IMG/VR virus record: IMGVR_UViG_3300046373_000128
Coordinates: 1 to 25,697 of that record
DNA from: a virus
Direction: 5' to 3' (one strand)
Length of the DNA: 25,697 bases
A program made the position numbers and the translations under genes. Below the pieces are notes generated by a model that was not told the origin of the DNA, ran no database searches, and saw only the letters and a program-made list of their open reading frames with translations. This document shows positions 1 through 4,918 of the stretch, piece by piece; within the stretch, counting starts at the first letter, position 1, and the number at the start of each line of letters is the position of its first letter.

Positions 1-2
1 AT

Positions 3-731
3 GATTTTGGCGCCCGTACAGTTTTCCTAGAATGGCGCGAGACGATGGCCGACAGGCCGCGCACCGCCGACCTTGCTTGGTCAGTCCTTCAGCGCATCAT
101 GGCGTTTGGAGTAGATAAGGAGAAGATCAAACGGAACCCGTGCGAAAAGGCCGGGAGGCTGGCCGACACAGGTACCCGCCGCGAAAAGGTCTGGTCTCCG
201 TCCGATATAGCTCAATTCAAGGAAGCTGCTCCTACGCAGGTTCTTGAGGCTTTCATGATGGCGCTTTGGACTGGCCAGCGCCAAGGTGATTTGTTGCGTC
301 TGAAATGGTCTGCCTACGATGGCGCTCATATCCGCCTCGAGCAGAGCAAGACGAAAGCCAGGGTAACAATTAAGGTTTCCGATGATCTGAAGAAAATACT
401 GGATGCAAAGCGGGCTGCGTTATTCGGCAAGGAGATTGCCGCGCTGACCATTTTGACCACGCTGCACGGCAAGCCATGGACAAGCGATGGGTTTAGAACT
501 TCTTGGGGGAAGGCTCTCGAGAAGGCGGATATTGAAGGGCTGACATTCCACGACTTGCGTGGAACTTTCATCACCAATGCGCGGAGAGCTGGCGCGTCGA
601 TCGAAGATATTGCCTCAGCGTCGGGTCACAAGATTTCTGACGTAAGAAGCATTCTCGAGATGCACTATCTTGCCGTCGATCATGAGGCAAGCGATGCAGT
701 TATTCTAAAGCTCGAGAGGAAGACAAAGTGA
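3..731 (+). CDS. int: Tyrosine recombinase (phage integrase), 5'-truncated by the window edge
   Basis: Site-specific recombinase that would integrate and excise the phage at the adjacent att core. The frame stays open to the left edge, so the Met codon at 45 is internal and the N-terminal arm-binding domain lies outside the window. Residues before and after position 45 look like the end of the core-binding domain (FLEWRETMAD, then RNPCEKAGRL). The catalytic domain follows with the full set of active-site residues. Numbered from the Met at 45 these are Arg79 in TGQRQGDLL, Lys102 or Lys104 in the beta-hairpin, His169 and Arg172 in FHDLRGTF, His195 in SGHK, and Tyr208 in MHYLA (codon 666-668). 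The gene ends 90 bases before the att core, the usual int-att arrangement. The visible part looks intact and active. Confidence 0.93.
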   Translation, partial: DFGARTVFLEWRETMADRPRTADLAWSVLQRIMAFGVDKEKIKRNPCEKAGRLADTGTRREKVWSPSDIAQFKEAAPTQVLEAFMMALWTGQRQGDLLRLKWSAYDGAHIRLEQSKTKARVTIKVSDDLKKILDAKRAALFGKEIAALTILTTLHGKPWTSDGFRTSWGKALEKADIEGLTFHDLRGTFITNARRAGASIEDIASASGHKISDVRSILEMHYLAVDHEASDAVILKLERKTK

Positions 732-820
732 ACAAAGCTCCAAACCGGCTAGCTTTATTCTCCAAACCGATCTATAATTTCCACCTATCAAAAGTGCCAA
801 ATTATGCAGTAAAATCAAAA

Positions 821-866
821 TGGTGGGTGATGTAGGGTTCGAACCTACGACCCGCTGATTAAGAGT
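821..866 (-). other. Phage attachment core: 3' half of tRNA-Lys(CUU)
   Basis: Read on the minus strand, this is the 3' half of a tRNA. It has the end of an anticodon loop with CTT, the 3' anticodon stem, a T arm (GTAGG, loop TTCGAAC, CCTAC), the 3' acceptor strand ATCACCC, discriminator A and CCA. Beyond about 866 the match to a tRNA is lost and no D arm or 5' acceptor strand follows, so this is not a whole gene. A tRNA 3' end beside an integrase is the standard att core, because recombination restores the host tRNA. The Lys(CUU) assignment comes from the anticodon-loop sequence CTCTTAA. The site lies between int and other phage genes, as attP does in a circular phage genome; attL or attR of adjacent elements is the alternative. 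Confidence 0.82.
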
Positions 867-877
867 TACATGCCATT

Positions 878-892
878 CCCTGTAATATAGGG
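878..892. repeat. Near-perfect 15-bp palindrome beside the att core
   Basis: CCCTGTAATATAGGG has CCCT/AGGG arms and an AT-rich centre, with one non-Watson-Crick pair in the inner part. It starts about a dozen bases past the att core, in the non-coding stretch 732-1002. An integrase arm site, an excisionase site or an operator for the gene at 1003 are all possible, and the sequence does not distinguish them. Apart from the att core and this palindrome I see nothing in 732-1002. Confidence 0.35.
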
Positions 893-1002
893 CAGTTTAT
901 CCAAACCAGAGACGATTTGTGAAGCTCTAAATCAATGGCTTACGGGGCGTTCCCAAACTAAATAAGCTCAATCCACCAGATAATCAACTGTAGGAAAACT
1001 AT

Positions 1003-1497
1003 ATGGCTGATCCTCGAGCAGATAACAGGCTGAAGCAAGTACCTACCTTGGTTGAGACGGAAGCTGGCTGGGAGCTGCAGGGGTTTGTGCCGCTGGCCAC
1101 AGCGTGGAACTACCCATGGGTCAAAGATAAGAAGGCTTTCATATACGCCTTCAGTCACAAGGATATCACAAAGATTGGTCGTTCATCCTGCCCTGAGAAG
1201 CGGCTCGAGGCCATCAAGTTGCAATGGAAGGCTCCGGACCTGAAGCTCGTCCACGCTGTTGAAGTGCCTTACGCCGGGTCGATATATGCCGAGCGAGTGA
1301 TGCACTTGGAATTTGAGGAGATGGAACTTAGCCGCGAATGGTTCCACCTGCCGCCGCAGGAGTTTATTGACTTTGCTCCTTACGTTGAGATTGGAGCCAA
1401 GCTCTATGACGATGCCTGCAGGCGATGGTACGAGGAAGCGCACCCTGAAGGTGATAGTTGGTATGCCTCACCCATTACCCAGGCTGAGACAGCTTGA
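1003..1497 (+). CDS. GIY-YIG-like protein of the T5orf172/Mug113 type
   Basis: Protein of 164 residues. Residues 46-61 carry the shortened GIY-YIG-like pattern of the T5orf172 and Mug113 families: FIYAF, then KIGRS. This is followed by PEKRLEA with Arg67, a helix with YAERVMHLEF (Glu97, His101), and EWFHL at 112-116. Members are predicted nucleases or DNA-interacting proteins, often phage-borne. Catalysis here is inferred, not shown. The start is supported by AGGA seven bases upstream. The gene reads against the late operon and sits between the att core and the lysis module, a typical place for an accessory gene expressed from the prophage. A role in superinfection exclusion or host DNA processing is possible but unproven. 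Confidence 0.75.
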   Translation: MADPRADNRLKQVPTLVETEAGWELQGFVPLATAWNYPWVKDKKAFIYAFSHKDITKIGRSSCPEKRLEAIKLQWKAPDLKLVHAVEVPYAGSIYAERVMHLEFEEMELSREWFHLPPQEFIDFAPYVEIGAKLYDDACRRWYEEAHPEGDSWYASPITQAETA

Positions 1498-1517
1498 ACA
1501 GCAGCCCGATCAAACCG

Positions 1518-2180
1518 TCACTGCCCCATAGGCGTAGGCCGATTGCCAGACAACCGGGACAAGTCACGCTCAAGCCGCTGCTGGTTTTCCTTCAAGTCAA
1601 AAATGATATCGCGAGCGCCGTATGTTGATGCCTGCGCCTGCTTGATCTCATCGATCTGCTTTTGAAGCTGAGCCTTCTGCATATCGTCGGACTGCCAGAC
1701 GCGCTCAAGTTCAGCTCTTGGAACTATCTGATCATTGATCTTGCTGATTGAGAGGTTCACCTGGCTGAATTTGTCGATGTACTCATTGCGGGATACGACA
1801 CGGTTATTTTCATAGGTGGCGCGGAAATCCTGGAAGGCGGCAATCGATACGGCGTCCTTGGAGACCTCCGATATGTTCACGTCAAGCCGGTCCAGGCCTT
1901 TACTGAGGCTGCTATAGAAGAATGCGCCCCCTGTGGCCAAGACGGTGAAGCAGACGCCAGCAGCAGCCCAGATGACGGGCCATTGGGTTTTGGAATTGCT
2001 CCGAAGCTCATTCGACAGGGTGCCAATGGCCGAATTGACCGTCTGGAACCCTGTGTTCATGTTCGACCGGATGTCGATCAGATCCTTGCCTTGGTTCTCC
2101 ACCCTCTCGGAGAGGCGAGCGTAGGAAGCAAGAGGATCGAAGTTGCCATTGCTGGACATATCAGAATTCCCTGATGACAT
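1518..2180 (-). CDS. Membrane-anchored coiled-coil protein, function unknown
   Basis: Protein of 220 residues with one membrane segment at about 67-90 (starting WPVIWAAAGV). It has an N-terminal helical part and a long C-terminal helical region rich in Gln, Glu, Lys and Arg (about 95-210) that is likely coiled coil. No enzyme motif is visible. It is the last gene of the leftward lysis cluster, downstream of the spanins, and ends convergently with the gene at 1003. The start is uncertain: Met1 has only a weak upstream GGG, while Met8 (2159) has AGGG about nine bases before it. Candidate roles are a lysis accessory, holin-associated or superinfection-immunity protein. None can be chosen from the sequence. 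Confidence 0.7.
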   Translation of the reverse strand: MSSGNSDMSSNGNFDPLASYARLSERVENQGKDLIDIRSNMNTGFQTVNSAIGTLSNELRSNSKTQWPVIWAAAGVCFTVLATGGAFFYSSLSKGLDRLDVNISEVSKDAVSIAAFQDFRATYENNRVVSRNEYIDKFSQVNLSISKINDQIVPRAELERVWQSDDMQKAQLQKQIDEIKQAQASTYGARDIIFDLKENQQRLERDLSRLSGNRPTPMGQ

Positions 2181-2317
2181 TTACAGCACCCGAAGCCATG
2201 TGAATTGTAATTAACGCTAGGAGAATGTTTGGCCAGTACAGTCGTGCCAGCCGTAACGAACCCGTATCGTGCGGTCAGGCCGGGGTGCCCTGCTCGAACA
2301 GGACGTTCCGGCCGATC

Positions 2318-2536
2318 TCATTTCATGCAGCCAGACTGCGCATTGCACGTCCTATTATGAGCGGCAACCTCTTCCGAAAATTGCCGATCATTCGAAATGA
2401 TGAACTGTCGAGTAGCTGGAGACGGGTGGAGAAGCGCAAAACCGCTCCCGTCATTCACAGACGTTGTTCTCTGGCACCCAGATACCGCCAAGCTCCCGGC
2501 AAAGAGCACCGTCATTAAGCACGCGTATTTCAGCAT
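2318..2536 (-). CDS. Outer-membrane spanin lipoprotein (Rz1-like)
   Basis: A 72-residue lipoprotein: basic start MLK, hydrophobic stretch, then lipobox AVSGC with the lipidated cysteine at residue 21. Spanin outer subunits are short lipoproteins of this kind that bridge to the inner-membrane subunit and fuse the two membranes in the last step of lysis. The first 86 bases overlap the 3' end of the Rz-like gene in another frame, the known nested or overlapping Rz/Rz1 layout. The start at 2536 was chosen over the upstream in-frame start at 2557 because it opens directly on the signal sequence and follows GGGGAAA at a suitable distance. The mature part is less proline-rich than lambda Rz1, so the call rests on lipobox, size and position. 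Confidence 0.72.
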   Translation of the reverse strand: MLKYACLMTVLFAGSLAVSGCQRTTSVNDGSGFALLHPSPATRQFIISNDRQFSEEVAAHNRTCNAQSGCMK

Positions 2537-2723
2537 TGGTCTTTCCCCGCTGTTCAATGTTTTTCATGGCTTGCTTGAGGACAGCAGCGCGCTCTATGTC
2601 CCTGCCCTCATTCCTTGCGGCTGGAAGCCATACAAACTGATTGACAGCTGCCAGAACGGCCCATGACAGGATGAAGCCGATAACAAGGCCAATGAGGCGA
2701 TCCAGATTGAGGAGGCCCATCAT
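2451..2723 (-). CDS. Inner-membrane spanin (Rz-like)
   Basis: A 90-residue protein with an N-terminal membrane segment at about 9-30 (starting RLIGLVIGFILSW), followed by a charged helix at about 37-70 and a short Cys-containing tail (Cys75, Cys89). This is the type II topology and helical periplasmic domain expected of the i-spanin partner of Rz1. Translation starts at an ATG overlapping the endolysin stop codon (ATGA), so it is probably translationally coupled. Its 3' end overlaps the start of the lipoprotein gene. A longer in-frame start at 2768 would lie inside the endolysin and is less likely. Family similarity to lambda Rz is positional and structural, not by recognisable sequence. Confidence 0.74.
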   Translation of the reverse strand: MMGLLNLDRLIGLVIGFILSWAVLAAVNQFVWLPAARNEGRDIERAAVLKQAMKNIEQRGKTNAEIRVLNDGALCRELGGIWVPENNVCE

Positions 2724-3700
2724 TCTTCGACGGCCTTCTTGATTGATCGGACGCGGTGGATAATCCACTCGCCACCCAACAGCATGACGATGATGACTAC
2801 CACGGCAATACCGCCAACCAGGATGAGAGAGTCCTTATCCATACCGGCAAGCCATGCAGACAGCCCGCCAGCGCCGAACAAGCCGCCGAAGATGCCGGAC
2901 AGCCAGTTGGTCTTCTGCCGGACTTCCTTTTCCACCTTGGCAGGGACAACGGGCTTTTCTTCGACCACAGTCGTCTGCTCGACCACTGGAGCCACCTGCA
3001 CCGAGGGCTTGGACATTTCGCCGGGAACCAGCGCCACAAGCTCACCATGCAGCGCAGCGCGGGTACGCGGCCCCACGTCTCCATCAACCTCCAGCCGCCT
3101 GTCAGCCTGGAACTGGCGCACGTTGTCGGCACGATAGCCGAGGAGGACTAGAGCAATGCGCCCGTAATAGTCGATACGGTCATTGAGGCCGTTCTTGCCG
3201 CCGTTCACTTTTCGGGTGACGCTCTCGATGTCGCCAAGGTCAGCGTATTTGTTGATATCGCGGGAACTCCAGTAATAGATCGGAACAAGGCCTTCGAACG
3301 GGTCGGTATTGATCTTTTCCGGGAATTGCTCAAAATCAGGCGAAGGAATGCCCTGATCCCGGCACCATTTCGTAAACTGACGATAATTGTAGCGGCCAGT
3401 CAGCTGCATTGCCGATCGGCCCATGAAGCGCTTGCCGTCCCCCAGCTTGGTGTTTCCAAGGTCGGAGCGACCCTCGTATCGCTTCTGAGCTTCAGTCGGC
3501 CCCCAAATTTCCTTGTCGTACTTGAACGAGCCGGACTCATGCAGCAGCTGGGCGAGGAAATGAGCCAGGCGGTGTGGCTTATGCAGCCCATAGACGCGGC
3601 CGAACTGATTGAGCGCGACCAGTACGGAATTCATGTTGCTCTCATTCACCTTGCCTTTTGCGGCCGAGCGAAGTTGTTGAGCCGAGATGATCTCGCCCAT
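2720..3700 (-). CDS. GH19-type endolysin with peptidoglycan-binding remnant and C-terminal membrane anchor
   Basis: Peptidoglycan-cleaving lysis enzyme of 326 residues. Residues about 1-190 are a chitinase-like GH19 domain. HESGSF at 54-59 contains the likely catalytic Glu55. FMGRSAMQLTGRYNY at 92-106 is the substrate-cleft motif, and the end is marked by NGGKNGLNDR. Residues about 193-220 resemble part of a peptidoglycan-binding repeat (VRQFQ...DGDVGPRTRAAL). A Pro/Val/Glu linker follows, then a hydrophobic segment at 267-285, a strong membrane helix at 291-310 and a basic tail. There is no N-terminal signal peptide. The start at 3700 has AGGAG five bases upstream; the open frame beyond it runs over the neighbouring small gene. 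The membrane tail is unusual for a soluble endolysin and could be a release-controlled anchor or a fused holin-like part. Confidence 0.86.
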   Translation of the reverse strand: MGEIISAQQLRSAAKGKVNESNMNSVLVALNQFGRVYGLHKPHRLAHFLAQLLHESGSFKYDKEIWGPTEAQKRYEGRSDLGNTKLGDGKRFMGRSAMQLTGRYNYRQFTKWCRDQGIPSPDFEQFPEKINTDPFEGLVPIYYWSSRDINKYADLGDIESVTRKVNGGKNGLNDRIDYYGRIALVLLGYRADNVRQFQADRRLEVDGDVGPRTRAALHGELVALVPGEMSKPSVQVAPVVEQTTVVEEKPVVPAKVEKEVRQKTNWLSGIFGGLFGAGGLSAWLAGMDKDSLILVGGIAVVVIIVMLLGGEWIIHRVRSIKKAVEE

Positions 3701-3726
3701 TGGGTTCTCCTGTGATGTGGGGAAGT

Positions 3727-3870
3727 TTAAGCTGCCTGGGGAATGTCTATCGTGCGGGGCCATCCACCGCCGAAGTTCTCGACCCAAGCCCAAGATAGAA
3801 GCGTCAGCACACCATCATCGGTGTAGACGGAGCCATTGAGGAAGAAATAAGCGCTGGATTTGCTGGTCAT
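3727..3870 (-). CDS. 47-residue protein at the head of the lysis genes
   Basis: Small open frame, MTSKSSAYFFL to DIPQAA, preceded by a strong ribosome binding site: GGAGG four bases before the ATG. It ends 26 bases before the endolysin start and shares its direction, so it is very likely co-transcribed. It is aromatic and glycine rich (SWAWVENFGGGW) and has no clear membrane helix. I do not recognise it. The optimal Shine-Dalgarno sequence and tight fit between neighbours are the reasons to call it a gene. A regulatory or lysis-accessory role is possible. Confidence 0.62.
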   Translation of the reverse strand: MTSKSSAYFFLNGSVYTDDGVLTLLSWAWVENFGGGWPRTIDIPQAA

Positions 3871-3894
3871 TTTGCCTCCAGCGCTATGGTCTAG

Positions 3895-4263
3895 TTAAGC
3901 AGGAATAGCTGCTGGGTCGATCAAGCGAACTACCCCCCAGACATATGAAGGTGGGAAACGAAGCATGCGATCTAGGATAAGTTTTCGCTGCTCTGTCGTC
4001 AGGGATGACACCTGGCCAGACATGATGTGATGCGCTAGTTGCGCGACTTTAAGCATTCCCTCAACAGAGCCTGTCAATTCTTGCTTTGGGTTAGGCCCCA
4101 TCAAAGCGGCATAGCAAACCGCCTTCAAGGTGACTTCGATCATTTTCGGTGGATTTTCGCGGCTGTCCGGGTCCATCTCCTTCAAAGGATTACCATCGGG
4201 AGCAACTATAACGGCGTCAAAGTCAATGTCTGTGGTCGCAAACTTTTGTTTAGGAGTTGCCAT
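3895..4263 (-). CDS. Conserved-looking phage protein, function unknown
   Basis: Protein of 122 residues, acidic in its first third (TDIDFDAVIVAPDG) and helical afterwards (TLKAVCYAALM, GMLKVAQLAHHIMSG), ending with RLIDPAAIPA. No membrane segment or catalytic motif is visible. The ATG at 4263 is preferred over an upstream TTG at 4278 because AAAGG lies seven bases before it. It follows the gene at 4275-4637 with a 12-base gap and precedes the 47-residue gene, so all belong to one leftward transcript from the promoter near 4670-4694. The layout fits a small assembly or packaging accessory, but nothing in the sequence proves it. Confidence 0.6.
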   Translation of the reverse strand: MATPKQKFATTDIDFDAVIVAPDGNPLKEMDPDSRENPPKMIEVTLKAVCYAALMGPNPKQELTGSVEGMLKVAQLAHHIMSGQVSSLTTEQRKLILDRMLRFPPSYVWGVVRLIDPAAIPA

Positions 4264-4274
4264 CTTTGGGCCTT

Positions 4275-4637
4275 TCAATTGTTCGGCAAAGAGCTTGGGA
4301 GCTCCGAAATAAGATGAAGTCGTTCTTCATTGGTCATTTCGTAGGCGCTGGGCTGCAAGGCGAACGCTTCATCAGGGTGCCATGTAGACAGCAGAGGGCG
4401 TGGCTCTATGAATTTCCTGCCTTTTGGAGGCACCTGACCGTTTGAATGGTCACGAAGGGCGAAAGTACCGATTGCAATCAGCCCACTTCCGCCACTGACT
4501 GAGCCGCGTGTTGCATTAACAAACAGGCACCCCCCTTGGTTATGGGAGTTCGCCTCCATGAACTGGATGTTTAAATTGGCAACCAAAGGTCGGTTACCAA
4601 TCAATTTTTTCAGCAGCCATTCCCGAACCGAAATCAT
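4275..4637 (-). CDS. Uncharacterised 120-residue protein, first gene of the leftward lysis-side operon
   Basis: The protein starts MISVREWLLKKLIG and contains a glycine-rich middle (QGGCLFVNATRGSVSGGSG) and a C-terminal part ending MTNEERLHLISELPSS. I do not recognise a family. The start is supported by AAGGG seven bases upstream. It directly follows the predicted minus-strand promoter and divergent operator region, so it is the promoter-proximal gene of the unit running to the spanins. No signal peptide or membrane helix is evident beyond the amphipathic N-terminus. Confidence 0.58.
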   Translation of the reverse strand: MISVREWLLKKLIGNRPLVANLNIQFMEANSHNQGGCLFVNATRGSVSGGSGLIAIGTFALRDHSNGQVPPKGRKFIEPRPLLSTWHPDEAFALQPSAYEMTNEERLHLISELPSSLPNN

Positions 4638-4665
4638 GAGCTTTCCCTTTTTTCATATATACGAA

Positions 4666-4694
4666 ATATGACGTTGTCGCATTGACTATGTCAA
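4666..4694 (-). promoter_or_regulatory. Predicted leftward sigma-70-type promoter
   Basis: On the minus strand, TTGACA (4694-4689) is followed after exactly 17 bases by TCATAT (4671-4666). This is a good -35 and a fair -10 hexamer. It lies 29 bases upstream of the start at 4637 and overlaps the palindrome at 4690-4705, so a repressor bound there would block it. It would drive 4275-4637 and the lysis-side genes beyond. Confidence 0.55.
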
Positions 4695-4705
4695 CTGAAG
4701 TTGAC
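4690..4705. promoter_or_regulatory. Perfect palindrome between divergent genes (operator candidate)
   Basis: GTCAACTGAAGTTGAC has two perfect 7-base arms around a 2-base centre. It covers most of the predicted leftward -35 box and contains a TTGAC on each strand. It is centred between the paired repeats at 4650-4661 and 4715-4726. The symmetry is what a dimeric repressor needs. Confidence 0.55.
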
Positions 4706-4735
4706 TGTTTATCATATATATGAAAAACACCTAGG

Positions 4736-4918
4736 ATGGGAAGAAAAAAGCTTTGGGCAGAACGGATATTAGTCACTCTAGCCGAAGGAGTTTCGTCTAG
4801 GATTGACGGCTATTTAACTGCCCGCGAAACCCGGCTTGATTTTATTCGTGCGGCGATTGACAACGAAATATCTCGCCGCAGAAAAAAGGCTCAACGTAAG
4901 GAAGAGCTGCCAGATTAG
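4736..4918 (+). CDS. Small basic protein, probable ribbon-helix-helix DNA-binding regulator
   Basis: A 60-residue basic protein opening GRKKLWAERILVTLAEG, then RIDGYLTARETRLDFIRAAIDNEI and a Lys/Arg-rich tail. The pattern of one short beta strand (RILVTLAEG) followed by two helices, with a helix like DFIRAAIDNEI, is that of the CopG/Arc ribbon-helix-helix fold, and very similar small proteins are common in rhizobial genomes. Such proteins are usually repressors acting on inverted repeats. It reads against the late genes and is divergent from 4275-4637 across an operator-rich region, so autoregulation is likely. Its stop overlaps convergently with the end of the tailspike gene by four bases. 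The exact target is inferred. Confidence 0.72.
   Translation: MGRKKLWAERILVTLAEGVSSRIDGYLTARETRLDFIRAAIDNEISRRRKKAQRKEELPD

Larger units (their letters stand above)
4650..4726. promoter_or_regulatory. Paired inverted operator-like repeats
   Basis: TTTTCATATATA at 4650-4661 is repeated exactly as its reverse complement TATATATGAAAA at 4715-4726, flanking the divergent promoter region. The left copy lies between the predicted leftward -10 and the start at 4637. The right copy lies just before the start at 4736. Two identical half-sites placed symmetrically over both transcripts suggest one regulator controlling both directions, possibly through looping or cooperative binding. Which protein binds is not shown; the small DNA-binding-like product of the gene at 4736 is the obvious candidate. 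Confidence 0.55.

Noticed and set aside
3701-3793. N-terminal extension of the endolysin frame
   Set aside because: It overlaps the 47-residue gene, and the Met at 3700 has a strong AGGAG at the right distance and begins the enzyme domain.
4594-4776. 60-residue minus-strand frame across the divergent promoter region
   Set aside because: It covers the operators and the start of the opposite gene, and has no ribosome site; the regulatory reading is better supported.
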